DNA from: Rhodovulum sp. 12E13 | GTDB lineage: Bacteria > Pseudomonadota > Alphaproteobacteria > Rhodobacterales > Rhodobacteraceae | DNA length: 64,000 nt | Direction: 5' to 3' | NCBI RefSeq assembly: GCF_003340565.1 | Contig: NZ_QPLK01000003.1 | Span: 1-64,000 of the forward strand | In this document: piece by piece, positions 29,856-38,833 of the stretch | Layout: every line of letters starts with the position of its first letter | Numbering within the stretch: position 1 is the stretch's first letter | Made by a program: the position numbers and the translations under genes | Notes under the pieces: model-generated | The model's database searches: none | Seen by the model: the letters and a program-made list of their open reading frames with translations, nothing else | Told to the model about the DNA's origin: nothing

Positions 29856-31811
29856 TCAGGCCTCCGCCGCGCGGCCCTTCAGGGCGACGATGCCCCGGGG
29901 CCGGAACTGGATGAACAGGATCACGAGCAGGATCATGTAGGTCTGCGCGGCCAGCGTGTTGGCGGGGTTCAGCCACTCGATCCCCTTCTGGCTGAGGCCG
30001 ATCAGGCCAGCGCCCGCGAGCGTGCCCCAGACGTTGCCCACGCCGCCGACGACCACGGTCATGAAGGATTGCACGATGTAGGCCTGCCCCATCTCAGAGG
30101 TGACCTGCGCATAGAGACCGATGGCCACGCCCGCGACGCCGGCGATGCCGGAGCCCAGGCCGAAGGTGAGCATGTTGATGCGGTCGGGGTCGATACCCAT
30201 CGAGGCGGCCATGCCGGGGTTCTGCGTGACGGCGCGCACCTCGAGCCCCAGCCGGGTGCGGTTGAGCACGTAGAGCAGGACGGCCAGGAAGATCAGCGCC
30301 AGCACGAAGATGGCGACGCGGATGTAGCTGATCGCCACCACGTCGTTGAACACGAGCGATCCGTCGAGCCAGCCGGGTGCGGTGAGCGGCCGGGCCTGCG
30401 TGCCGAAGACGTTCTTGGCCAGCTGCTGCAGCAGGATCGAGATGCCGAAGGTCGCGAGCAGCGTCTCGAGCGGACGGTGGTAGAGCCAGCGGATTACCAG
30501 CCGCTCCATCGCCACGCCCGCGCCGAAGGTGACGGCGAAGGCGAGCGGCAGCGCGATCAGCAGCGACAGCGTGTAGTCTGGCACGACCAGCTGCACGACA
30601 TAGCCCGTATAGGCGCCCATCATGATGAACTCGCCATGGGCCATGTTGATCACGCCCATCACGCCGAAGGTGATGGCGAGGCCGATGGCGGCGAGAAAGT
30701 AGATCGAGGCGAGCGACAGGGCGTCGAGCCCGAGGTCGAACGCCTGGTTCACCGCGACCGTCGTCTGCGTCGAGGCCAGCGCGCGGGCGGCGGCGGCGAT
30801 CACGTCGGCGTCGGTCTCGATATACTCCTCGAAGAAGGTGTGGGCGGCGAGCGAAGCGTCGATCTGCGCCTCGGTGACGAGCGGCGGCACGGTGCCGGCC
30901 TCGGCCAGCGCGGCGTAGGCGCGGGCGCGAGCCGCGTCGGTGAAGAGCTGCGCGACGGGGATGCCGCCCACCCTGCCCTCGACGATGTTGGCCTCGAGCG
31001 CCGCCTTCATCTCGGCGGGCGTCGGCGCGGGCTCGGCCAGCCCGGCCTCGACAAGGGCGGCATAGGCGTCGGCCCGCGGCATGTCCTCGCCCGGCACGAG
31101 CAGGCGGGCGAGTCGCGGGCCCTCCGGCGCCGCCTCGGCCATGCGGAACTCGGTGGCGAGCACCTGGTTGAGCACCGCCCGCGTCTCGACCGACAGGTCG
31201 CCCGCGAGCGAGTCGAGCGCGGCGATGCGCACCTGCGGCGTCTCGCCGAAGCGCGCCTGCAGGTAGGCCAGCAACTGCTCCTTGCGGGCGCGCAGGGCGG
31301 GATCGTCCTCGCCCGGGATCGAACGCTCGAGCGGGGCGATCTGGTCAGGCTCGAGCGAGCGGGCGAGCGCCTGCACGGCGTCGCGGCGCACCGCGATGTC
31401 GGGATCGGACAGCTGGAACTGCACCAGCGCGGTGCCGATCACCCGCTGCACGCCGCCATTGGGGCGCACCTCCTCGATCGCGTCCTCCGCCACGGCCTCG
31501 GCGACGGTCTGCCCGGTGGCGATGTCGAGAAGGGCAAGAGTGTCGCCGTCCCCCTCGCGTGCAACGAAGAACAGCCCGTCCTCGACCCGCCGCACGACCG
31601 AGCGGTCGGCCCAGGCAGAAAGGAAGCCGGGCACCCCGGGCAGGCCCGAGGCCACCAGGTCGTCGATGACGGGGCCGACCGTGCGGCGGCCGGGATCGGC
31701 CACCTCGGCCGCGTGGCGCTGCAGGACGTCCTGCAGGGTCTGCGCCGAGGCAGTCACGGGGAGCAGCAGAACCAGCGCGATCAGGGCGCAGAACAGGCGG
31801 GATCTCGTCAC
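29856..31811 (-). CDS. urtB: Urea ABC transporter permease UrtB with long N-terminal extension
   Basis: About 651 residues. A signal peptide (MTRSRLFCALIALVLLLPVT...) is followed by a roughly 330-residue periplasmic HEAT-like helical extension and then the LivH-type permease core (GLAITFGVMGVINMAHGEFI onward). The large extension is normal for proteobacterial UrtB. GTG at 31811 is used because it gives a clean signal peptide; an in-frame GTG at 31844 is also possible. Second gene of the urt operon, 113 bases after urtA. Confidence 0.93.
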   Translation of the reverse strand: MTRSRLFCALIALVLLLPVTASAQTLQDVLQRHAAEVADPGRRTVGPVIDDLVASGLPGVPGFLSAWADRSVVRRVEDGLFFVAREGDGDTLALLDIATGQTVAEAVAEDAIEEVRPNGGVQRVIGTALVQFQLSDPDIAVRRDAVQALARSLEPDQIAPLERSIPGEDDPALRARKEQLLAYLQARFGETPQVRIAALDSLAGDLSVETRAVLNQVLATEFRMAEAAPEGPRLARLLVPGEDMPRADAYAALVEAGLAEPAPTPAEMKAALEANIVEGRVGGIPVAQLFTDAARARAYAALAEAGTVPPLVTEAQIDASLAAHTFFEEYIETDADVIAAAARALASTQTTVAVNQAFDLGLDALSLASIYFLAAIGLAITFGVMGVINMAHGEFIMMGAYTGYVVQLVVPDYTLSLLIALPLAFAVTFGAGVAMERLVIRWLYHRPLETLLATFGISILLQQLAKNVFGTQARPLTAPGWLDGSLVFNDVVAISYIRVAIFVLALIFLAVLLYVLNRTRLGLEVRAVTQNPGMAASMGIDPDRINMLTFGLGSGIAGVAGVAIGLYAQVTSEMGQAYIVQSFMTVVVGGVGNVWGTLAGAGLIGLSQKGIEWLNPANTLAAQTYMILLVILFIQFRPRGIVALKGRAAEA

Positions 31812-31924
31812 GGCGCGGCGTGTCCTTGAAGCGGTCCTTCGCACGAAGGACCGGGGCGATTGTTCGGGACGACGAGTCGGGCGTCAGGTGCCGGGGGCGC
31901 GCACGGCGCCCCCGGCACCCGGCC

Positions 31925-33241
31925 TCAGTAGTTCGACTCGATCTGCACGCAGCTTTCGGTTTCGGTGTTGTACATACCGCAGCCGAGCTCCTGCCAATCC
32001 GACTTCAGCACCGCCGATTCGGGCAGGTAGTCGGTCCAGGCGTCGCCCGGCACCTCTTCGGTCTGGCTGATGATCTCGAACTGGCCGTCGGCCTGGATCT
32101 CGCCGATCAGCACTGGCTTGGTCAGGTGATGGTTGGGCAGCATGACCGCGGTGCCGCCGGTCAGGTTGGGGAACTCCTGGCCCCACATCGCCTCGCGCAC
32201 CGCATCGACATCGGTCGTTCCGGCCTCGGTCACCGCGTTCACCCACATGTTGAAGCCGATGTAGTGCGCCTCCATCGGGTCGTTCGTCACCCGGTCCTCG
32301 CCCATGCGCGCCTTCCATGCGGCGACCCATTCGGCGTTGGCGGGCGTGTCGGCGGACTGGAAGTAGTTCCACGCCGCGAGGTGGCCGACGAGGTTGGACG
32401 TGTCGAAGCCCGACAGCTCTTCCTCGCCCACCGAGAAGGCGACGACGGGAATGTCGGCCGCGTCGATCCCCGAGGCGGCAAGCTCCTTGTAGAAGCCCAC
32501 GTTGGCGTCGCCGTTGATGGTCGAGACCACGCCGACAAAGCTGCCGTCCGCGGCAAGCTCCTGCACGTCGGCCACGATCGTCGACCAGTCGGAATGGCCG
32601 AAGGGCGTGTAGTTGACGAAGATGTCCTCCTCCGCGATGCCCTTCTCCATCAGGTACGACTGCAGGATGTTGTTCGTCGTGCGCGGGTAGACGTAGTCGG
32701 TGCCGAGCAGGGCGAACTTCTCCACCCCGAGCTCCTCGAGGAAGTAGTCGACCGCCGGGATCGCCTGCTGGTTCGGCGCGGCGCCGGTGTAGAACACGTT
32801 CTTCGAACTCTCCTCGCCCTCGTACTGGACGGGGTAGAACATCAGGCCGTTCAGTTCCTCCAGCACCGGCAACACGGCCTTGCGGCTCACGCTCGTCCAC
32901 GCGCCGAAGATCACGTCGACCTCGTTCACCGTCAGCAGCTCGCGCGTCTTCTCGGCAAAGAGCGGCCAGTCGGAGGCGGGGTCGACCACGACCGCCTCGA
33001 TCTCGCAGCCGAGCACGCCGCCCTTCTCGTTCTGAAGGTCGATGAGCATCTCCATCGTGTCCTTCAGGGTGGTCTCGGAAATGGCCATGGTGCCCGAGAG
33101 CGAATGCAGCACGCCCACCTTGACGGGGCATTCCACGTCCTGCGCGGCGGCAGGGACGGCGGCCCCCGTCAGCGCGGCGGTGGCGAGCGCGGCGCTCGTG
33201 AGCGCGGCGGGGGCGGCGGAGAAAAGAAGGCGTTTGGTCAT
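31925..33241 (-). CDS. urtA: Urea ABC transporter substrate-binding protein UrtA
   Basis: A 438-residue periplasmic binding protein with a Sec signal peptide (residues 1-34, cleavage near AAAQ-D) and a type 1 periplasmic-binding fold. IKVGVLHSLSGTMAIS-like (about 40-54), FGAWTSVSRKAVLPV and GLMFYPVQYEG are hallmark UrtA segments that separate it from amino acid binders. It captures urea for UrtBCDE, feeding the urease whose genes lie at 59-63 kb. ATG at 33241 sits at the signal peptide; an ATG five codons upstream is possible. Confidence 0.96.
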   Translation of the reverse strand: MTKRLLFSAAPAALTSAALATAALTGAAVPAAAQDVECPVKVGVLHSLSGTMAISETTLKDTMEMLIDLQNEKGGVLGCEIEAVVVDPASDWPLFAEKTRELLTVNEVDVIFGAWTSVSRKAVLPVLEELNGLMFYPVQYEGEESSKNVFYTGAAPNQQAIPAVDYFLEELGVEKFALLGTDYVYPRTTNNILQSYLMEKGIAEEDIFVNYTPFGHSDWSTIVADVQELAADGSFVGVVSTINGDANVGFYKELAASGIDAADIPVVAFSVGEEELSGFDTSNLVGHLAAWNYFQSADTPANAEWVAAWKARMGEDRVTNDPMEAHYIGFNMWVNAVTEAGTTDVDAVREAMWGQEFPNLTGGTAVMLPNHHLTKPVLIGEIQADGQFEIISQTEEVPGDAWTDYLPESAVLKSDWQELGCGMYNTETESCVQIESNY

Positions 33242-33628
33242 CGACAGCGTTCCCATCGTTGGGGCCGCGCGGACGGTAGGGCCGGTGGACACCGGCCGCA
33301 GGGCGCATATGCTCCCCCGCGCAGCAGAGATGTTGCCGTCGCGCGGGCGGGTCTCTGGCCGGAGGCACCCGCGCGGCGTATCCGCCCACCGCTCGGCGGG
33401 CGCCCTCCTGCTACCAACAGCCTGCCTTTCGTGCAGGGGCATGCCGCCCCGAGGCACTCGGCGTCAGCCCAATTTCCTGAATTTCGCCTCAAAAAGCGGC
33501 ATACGCCTCGGCAACGCCCGTCGAGCGGGCGACGCGGGAAAGACACGACGCGGCGTCAGCCCGGCACTGGCGCGAAACCGGGCGCGCGACGCGCATGGCA
33601 CGGGCAGGCCGACCAGGCGCCGATGCCC
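33242..33628. other. Intergenic region upstream of urtA
   Basis: About 390 bases between matB and urtA. It must contain the urt promoter. I looked for a sigma-54 GG-N10-GC element and found none that fits. No open frame with protein character was found. Confidence 0.45.
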
Positions 33629-35155
33629 TCACTCGGGTGAGGCGGGCGGGGCGAAGAGGTCGGCGTAGCGTGCGCGCAGCTCGGCCTTCTGCACCTTTCC
33701 CATGGCGTTGCGCGGAAGCGACTCCACCGCGATCACCTCTCGGGGATGCTTGAAGCGCGCAAGGGTCTCGCCACAGGCGGCGAGCAGCGCGGCGCGATCG
33801 GGGGCGCCGCCGGGTTCGGCCACCACCACGGCGACGGGACTCTCGCCGAAATCGGGGTGCGGCACGCCGATCACCGCCGCCTCGCGCACGCCGGGCACGG
33901 CATCGAGCACCTCCTCCACCTCCCTGGGGTAGATGTTGTAGCCCCCCGAGATGATCAGGTCCTTCGCGCGGCCGACGATCGTCACGTAGCCGTCCGCGTC
34001 CTGCATCGCGAGATCGCCCGTGCGAAAGAACCCGTCTGCCGTCATCTCTTCCTCCGTCTTCTCGGGCATCCCCCAGTAGCCGGCGAAGACGCCCGGGCCG
34101 CGCACCTCGATCTCGCCCACCGCCCCTCGCGGCACCTCGCGCCCCTCTGCCACGATGCGCAGATCCACCCCCGCCAGCGGCGGGCCGACCGTGCCGGGCC
34201 GCCGTTCGCCCGCATAGGGATTCGACGTGGTCATGTTGGTCTCGGTCATGCCGTAGCGCTCGAGGATGCGGTGGCCAGTGCGCCTCTCGAACGCCCGGTG
34301 GGTCTCGGCCAGAAGCGGCGCCGAGCCCGAGGTGAACAGGCGCATGTGACCCGCCGCCTCTCTGGTGAAGTCGGGCCGGTCGAGAAGCCGCGTGTAGAAG
34401 GTCGGCACCCCCATCATCGCCGTCGCCCTCGGCAGCTCGGCCAGCGCGGCCGCGGCCTCGAACGCGGGCATGAAGATCATCGCGCCGCCCGTGGCCAGCA
34501 CCACGTTGGTCGCCACGAACAGCCCGTGGGTGTGGAAGATCGGAAGCGCGTGCAGCAGCACGTCCCGCCCGTCGAACGACCAGGCCTCGGCCAGCACGAG
34601 CGCGTTCGACAGAAGGTTCTCCTGCGTCAGCATCGCCCCCTTGGAGCGCCCCGTCGTGCCCGACGTGTAGAGCAGGGCGGCGAGGTCGCCCGCCCCGCGC
34701 GGGACCACCGGCGCGCGCGCGGGCTGCCCCTCGGCGAGATCGGCGAGCGTGCCCTGCCCGTCTGCGCCCAGCGTCAGCAGCTCGGCCCCGCAGCGTCCGG
34801 CGAGCTCCGCCAGCCGCGCCGCCTCGCCCGGGTCGCAGACGAGCGCCCGCGCGCCCGAGTTCTCGACGAAGTAGGCCAGCTCCGCGCCCGTGTAGGCCGT
34901 GTTCAGCGGCAGAAAGACGAGGCCCGCCTGCACGCAGGCGGCATAGAGCGCCAGCGCCCGCGCGCTCTTGGGCACCTGCACCGCCACCCGGTCGCCGGGG
35001 TCGAGACCGAGCCCGGCCAGCGCCCCGGCGATGCGCGCCGCGTCCTCCAGAAAGGCGCCGTAGCTCTGCGCCGCCCCGCCGCCCGGCGGCAGCAGGAACG
35101 GCGCGTCGGAGCCGACATGCGGGGCGAACAGGCGGTCGAACAGCGGGTTGGCCAT
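33629..35155 (-). CDS. matB: Malonate-CoA ligase (malonyl-CoA synthetase)
   Basis: A 508-residue ANL-superfamily adenylating enzyme that makes malonyl-CoA from malonate, ATP and CoA. The P-loop is LLYTSGTTGRSKGAM near 165, the adenylate motif RYGMTETNM near 302 (ERYGMTETNM is a MatB hallmark), the hinge GFFRTGD near 390 and the catalytic lysine is in RNAMGKVQKAEL near 487. No malonyl-CoA decarboxylase or malonate transporter is adjacent. It lies between the sox and urt operons on the same strand, without evident functional link. Confidence 0.92.
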   Translation of the reverse strand: MANPLFDRLFAPHVGSDAPFLLPPGGGAAQSYGAFLEDAARIAGALAGLGLDPGDRVAVQVPKSARALALYAACVQAGLVFLPLNTAYTGAELAYFVENSGARALVCDPGEAARLAELAGRCGAELLTLGADGQGTLADLAEGQPARAPVVPRGAGDLAALLYTSGTTGRSKGAMLTQENLLSNALVLAEAWSFDGRDVLLHALPIFHTHGLFVATNVVLATGGAMIFMPAFEAAAALAELPRATAMMGVPTFYTRLLDRPDFTREAAGHMRLFTSGSAPLLAETHRAFERRTGHRILERYGMTETNMTTSNPYAGERRPGTVGPPLAGVDLRIVAEGREVPRGAVGEIEVRGPGVFAGYWGMPEKTEEEMTADGFFRTGDLAMQDADGYVTIVGRAKDLIISGGYNIYPREVEEVLDAVPGVREAAVIGVPHPDFGESPVAVVVAEPGGAPDRAALLAACGETLARFKHPREVIAVESLPRNAMGKVQKAELRARYADLFAPPASPE

Positions 35156-35201
35156 GCCCCCGCTCTAAAGAGGAAGGGGGCGAGGTCAAGCGCCGCGCCG
35201 C

Positions 35202-35240
35202 CTCCTTCTTCTTGCGTCAAATATCCCCGCCGGAGGCCTC
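35202..35240. repeat. Dispersed intergenic element, copy C
   Basis: CTTCTTCTTGCGTCAAATATCCCCG at 35206-35230 matches the core of the other copies in inverted orientation. It lies between soxF and matB and is degenerate on its GC-rich side. Confidence 0.7.
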
Positions 35241-35293
35241 GCGCCGCCATGGCGGCGCGATCATGGCCCGGGCCGGCGCGAGACGGGCGCGGC

Positions 35294-36556
35294 TCAGCCG
35301 AACATGTCGGCGGTGATGCCCGCATACCAGCCGAGGCTCTCCTCGTAGGTCTGCCTGCGCAGCGCCGCGTCCTCGCCGGTCTGGCTGATGAACGAGCCGG
35401 TCGAGGCGATCTTCTCGTCGGTCGGCTCGTAGTTGGCGCCCACCTTCACCCCGTCGTCGGTGGCGATCAGCGACCAGCAGGTGTTGGAGTACCTGGCAGG
35501 GAAGACCCGGCTGCCGGTCAGCTCGCCGCGGATCGCCATCGCGGCGACCTTGGCCTGGCTGTTGGCCGAGAACCCCGACTTGGGCATGTCGCCCTGCTGG
35601 CTCGCATCGCCCAGAACGTGCACGTTCTCGTCCATGGTCGAGCGCATCGCCGTCGGCTCCACCGGCGCCCACCTGCCGTCGGTCACGCCCGCGATCTCGG
35701 CGATGCGGCCCGCCTTCTGGGCGGGGATGACGTTGCAGGCGTCGACGGTCTCGACCACCCCGTCGATCGAGACGGTCATCTCGGCGGGGTTCACCTCGAC
35801 GATGTCGCCGCCGAAATCGGGGCCGATGCGGCTGATCATGCCCGAATAGTGCTTCTGCCAGCCTTCCTCGAAAAGCGCCTGCTTCGAGAAGTTCTCCTTG
35901 GGATCGACGATGAGGATCTTGGCGGTCGGGTTCACCTGCGTGAGCAGGTGGGCGACCATCGACACCCGCTCGTAAGGCCCCGGCGGGCAGCGGTAGGGGT
36001 TGGGCGGCGCGACCATCGCGTAGAGCCCGCCCTCGGGCATGGCCTCGATCTGCGCCTTGAGCAGCGCCGCCTGCGTGCCGCCCTTGTAGGCGTGGGGCAT
36101 CGCGTCCTGCGCGGCCAGCGACCAGCCCGGCACCGCCCCGTCGACGAAGTCGATCCCCGGCGAAAGCACGAGCTTGTCGTAGGGGAACGTCTCGCCCGAG
36201 GCCGTGGTCACCGTCTTCGCGTCGCGATCGACGCCCGTGGCCGTGTCGTGGACCACGTTGATGCCGTAGTCGCTGGCGAGCCGGGCATAGCTGTGGCCCA
36301 GATCGTCGTAGTCCTGGAAGCCGCCGATGTAGAGGTTGGAGAAGTAGCAGGTGTAATAGGTCCGCTGGGGCTCGATCAGGGTGACGTCGATCGCCCCGTC
36401 CGAATCCTTGGCGATGTAGCGGGCCGCGGTGGCCCCGCCCGATCCGCCGCCGATCACCACCACGCGCGGGCGGCCCTGGCCGAGCACGCGCGGCGCGGCC
36501 AGGCTGGCCGACACGGCCGCCGAGGCCCCGATAAAGTGACGTCTGTTCAATGACAT
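35294..36556 (-). CDS. soxF: Sulfide dehydrogenase-type flavoprotein SoxF
   Basis: A 420-residue flavocytochrome c sulfide dehydrogenase flavoprotein. Twin-arginine signal NRRHFIGASAA (residues 4-14), FAD motif VVVIGGGSGGATAARYI (32-48), a pyridine nucleotide-disulfide oxidoreductase core and a C-terminal FCSD-flavin-binding domain (about 345-420, with NTCWSLIA). It is thought to oxidise sulfide or boost Sox activity in the periplasm together with diheme SoxE. Last gene of the soxXYZABCDEF cluster. Confidence 0.95.
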   Translation of the reverse strand: MSLNRRHFIGASAAVSASLAAPRVLGQGRPRVVVIGGGSGGATAARYIAKDSDGAIDVTLIEPQRTYYTCYFSNLYIGGFQDYDDLGHSYARLASDYGINVVHDTATGVDRDAKTVTTASGETFPYDKLVLSPGIDFVDGAVPGWSLAAQDAMPHAYKGGTQAALLKAQIEAMPEGGLYAMVAPPNPYRCPPGPYERVSMVAHLLTQVNPTAKILIVDPKENFSKQALFEEGWQKHYSGMISRIGPDFGGDIVEVNPAEMTVSIDGVVETVDACNVIPAQKAGRIAEIAGVTDGRWAPVEPTAMRSTMDENVHVLGDASQQGDMPKSGFSANSQAKVAAMAIRGELTGSRVFPARYSNTCWSLIATDDGVKVGANYEPTDEKIASTGSFISQTGEDAALRRQTYEESLGWYAGITADMFG

Positions 36557-36635
36557 GGAAAATCCTCCCTGCGGTTTTCGCCCGCCTGCGCGTCTTCCGG
36601 CGCGGGTCGTGGCGGTCGTGTCGCGTCGCGTCTGA

Positions 36636-37370
36636 CTACTCGAGCGTCGCGAAGTAGGCGGCCAGCGCGGCGATCTCTTCGTCGTTCAGCCGCCCGGCGA
36701 TCATCTGCATCACCGGGTGCGGTCTCAGCTTACGCTTGTAGGCGTGCATGGCAATGACGAAGGCGTCCTCGGGCCATTGCGTGATCGAGGGGATGCCCTG
36801 CGCCGAGCCGTCGGCCTGATGGCAGGTGGTGCACTCCGACGAGAGATATTCGCCGTATTCGGGGTCGCCCTGCAGCGCGAGGATCGCGGGGTCGAGCCCG
36901 TGATCGGTGGGGTTGGCCGTGCGCGGCGCCTCGGGGATGTCCTGCGGGCTGGCCGAATACGTGCGCAGGAAGGCGAGCAGGTCGGCCCGCTCCTGGGCGT
37001 CTTCCAGCCCCGGATAGGCCATGCGCGTGTCCGAGGCGAAGGCGAGCGGGCTTTCGATGTAGGCGTCGAGCGTCTCGAAAGTCCACACCAGCCCGTCGGC
37101 GCCCATCCGTGTCAGCCCGTCGGAATAGGCGAAGCCGTCATGGGCGGCGGCGCGGCGGCCGAACAGGCCGTTGAGATGCGGCCCCACCCAGTCGGTCGCC
37201 TCGGCGCCGATCTGGTGGCAGGCGCTGCATTCCTGCCAGATCTCCTCGCCCCGATCCACGTCGCCCACCGGGTCGGCGGCGTGCGCACCGCCGGACCCGA
37301 GAAGGAGCGCCCCGAGGGCGGCCGCGACAGCGGCCGGCCGGACGGCGGGGGACATGCGACGTCCCGCCAT
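36636..37370 (-). CDS. soxE: Diheme cytochrome c SoxE
   Basis: A 244-residue periplasmic cytochrome: signal peptide 1-31, first heme motif C48-SAC51-H52, second C180-TTC183-H184. The first half resembles class I cytochrome c (SAYSD-like AYSDGL, TRMAYPG distal Met). It partners SoxF as the heme subunit of the flavocytochrome. The ATG at 37370 overlaps the soxD stop by one base (TGATG); an ATG 15 bases downstream is an alternative. Confidence 0.93.
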   Translation of the reverse strand: MAGRRMSPAVRPAAVAAALGALLLGSGGAHAADPVGDVDRGEEIWQECSACHQIGAEATDWVGPHLNGLFGRRAAAHDGFAYSDGLTRMGADGLVWTFETLDAYIESPLAFASDTRMAYPGLEDAQERADLLAFLRTYSASPQDIPEAPRTANPTDHGLDPAILALQGDPEYGEYLSSECTTCHQADGSAQGIPSITQWPEDAFVIAMHAYKRKLRPHPVMQMIAGRLNDEEIAALAAYFATLE

Positions 37371-38833
37371 CAGTTGCTGAACGTCTCGATGTAAGCGGTG
37401 ACCGCGGCGATGTCGCTCTCGTCGCGGAAGCCCGCGAACGACATCTTGGTGCCGCGCAGGTAGTCGCGCGGATTCGACAGGAAGTCGTGCAGCGTCTGCG
37501 ACGTCCAGACGAGGCCGCCCTCTCCCGCCTCGGCCATCACCGGCGAGTAGCGGAAGCCGTCGACCGCACCGGCCGTGCGCCCCATCACGCCGTTGAGGTG
37601 CGGCCCGACGCGGTTGACCGCGCCCTCGCCGATCTGGTGGCAGGCCTGGCACTGGCGGAACGCCGCCTCGCCCTGCGCGACGAGCGCGGGGTCGGGTTCG
37701 GCGGCGGCCTCGGCAGTCGCCTCGGCCGCGGGGACCTCCTCGGTGGCAGGCGCGACCGAGGCGGTCTCGACCGTCTCGCCCGCCGCCGGAGCGGAGGCGC
37801 CGCCGCCGCCCTCGAGATCCATCCCCTCGGTGCCCTCGGCATCGGGCGTCACGTCGAGGATCACCGCGCGCATGGTGATCTGCACCTCGTCCTTGCAGTT
37901 CTCCATGCAGGGCTCGCGGGTGAATTCGGGGATCTCGCCCTCAGCCCGGTCGTCCATGAAGAAGCCGTCCTCGTTGGGCAGGCGGACCTCGGTGAAGTTC
38001 TCGTGGCTGAGGGTGAAGTCATCCTCCACCACCGCGTTGGAATAGAGCAGGTAGGCGGTGATCGCGTAGACCTCGTCGGCGCTCAGCGACTGCGCGTCGC
38101 CGTAGGGCATGGCCCGGTTCACGTAGTCGAACACCGTCGAGAGATACGGCCAGTACGAGCCGATGGTCTTCTCGGGGCGGTCATGGGTGAGCGAATCCCA
38201 CCCGCCGGCCAGCACCGGCCAGCGGTCGAGCCCCTCGGCGAAATCGCCGTGGCAGGCGGCGCATTTCTCGATGAAGACCTCCTCGCCCGTCCAGACGTCG
38301 CCCGAGCCCTCGGGCAGGCCCTGCCCGTCGGGGCGCACGTCGATGTCCCAGGCGGCGATCTCCTCTTGCAGCGCCTCGCGGCCGAGGCCGTAGCTCACGC
38401 CGGTCGCGTCGATGGCGGGGCTGTCGACCGACTGCGCGACGGCGGCGCCGGCGATGATCGAGGCGATGGGCGCGGTGCCGGCATCGCCGTGACCGTGCAG
38501 GGAGCTTTCATCGGCCACGGCGATCTCCTGCGTCTCGACGGCGCCGTCGGGCGCCGCGGCCGCGGTTTCCTGGGGGTCGACGGGCGCTGGCGCCTCGGCG
38601 ACAGCGTCGGCCTGCGCTCCCTCGGCATCCGCGCTCGCGGCTGCCTCTGCCTGCCGCTCGGCCAGCGCCGCCGCGGCCTCGGCGCGCAGTCGCTCCTCCT
38701 CGGCGGCCTGCGCGGCGGCCTCGGCAGCCAGTTCGGCCTCGTGGGCGGCGCGTTCGTAGTAATAGATCGAGCCGGCGACCAGCGCGATCACCGAGACGGA
38801 GACGAGCGCGAGCTGATTATGAAATTTCGACAT
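37370..38833 (-). CDS. soxD: Sulfur dehydrogenase diheme cytochrome subunit SoxD, with low-complexity extension
   Basis: About 487 residues. Membrane anchor or signal segment at 8-25, a long Ala/Glu-rich probable coiled coil and linker at 30-135, the first cytochrome domain with C191-AACH195, a second Cys pair C309/C313 (PCMENC), an Ala/Glu/Gly linker at 340-382 and a mitochondrial-type cytochrome c domain with C395-QACH399. With SoxC it removes six electrons from the sulfane sulfur on SoxY. The family is typically nearer 380-400 residues, so about 100 residues are extra. ATG 38833 is preferred over 38860 because GGAG precedes it. Confidence 0.92.
   Translation of the reverse strand: MSKFHNQLALVSVSVIALVAGSIYYYERAAHEAELAAEAAAQAAEEERLRAEAAAALAERQAEAAASADAEGAQADAVAEAPAPVDPQETAAAAPDGAVETQEIAVADESSLHGHGDAGTAPIASIIAGAAVAQSVDSPAIDATGVSYGLGREALQEEIAAWDIDVRPDGQGLPEGSGDVWTGEEVFIEKCAACHGDFAEGLDRWPVLAGGWDSLTHDRPEKTIGSYWPYLSTVFDYVNRAMPYGDAQSLSADEVYAITAYLLYSNAVVEDDFTLSHENFTEVRLPNEDGFFMDDRAEGEIPEFTREPCMENCKDEVQITMRAVILDVTPDAEGTEGMDLEGGGGASAPAAGETVETASVAPATEEVPAAEATAEAAAEPDPALVAQGEAAFRQCQACHQIGEGAVNRVGPHLNGVMGRTAGAVDGFRYSPVMAEAGEGGLVWTSQTLHDFLSNPRDYLRGTKMSFAGFRDESDIAAVTAYIETFSN

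Noticed and set aside
28647-31829. 1060-codon plus-strand frame antisense to urtC and urtB
   Set aside because: His/Asp/Arg-rich, without domains; urtBC have proper helices and overlaps.
33242-33628. Possible sigma-54 promoter for urtA
   Set aside because: The best candidate (GGCATGCCCCTGC) has 9 rather than 10 bases between GG and GC and lacks the full consensus.
33746-36553. 935-codon plus-strand frame antisense to matB and soxF
   Set aside because: Covers two well-defined minus-strand genes and the spacer between them; no protein-like features.
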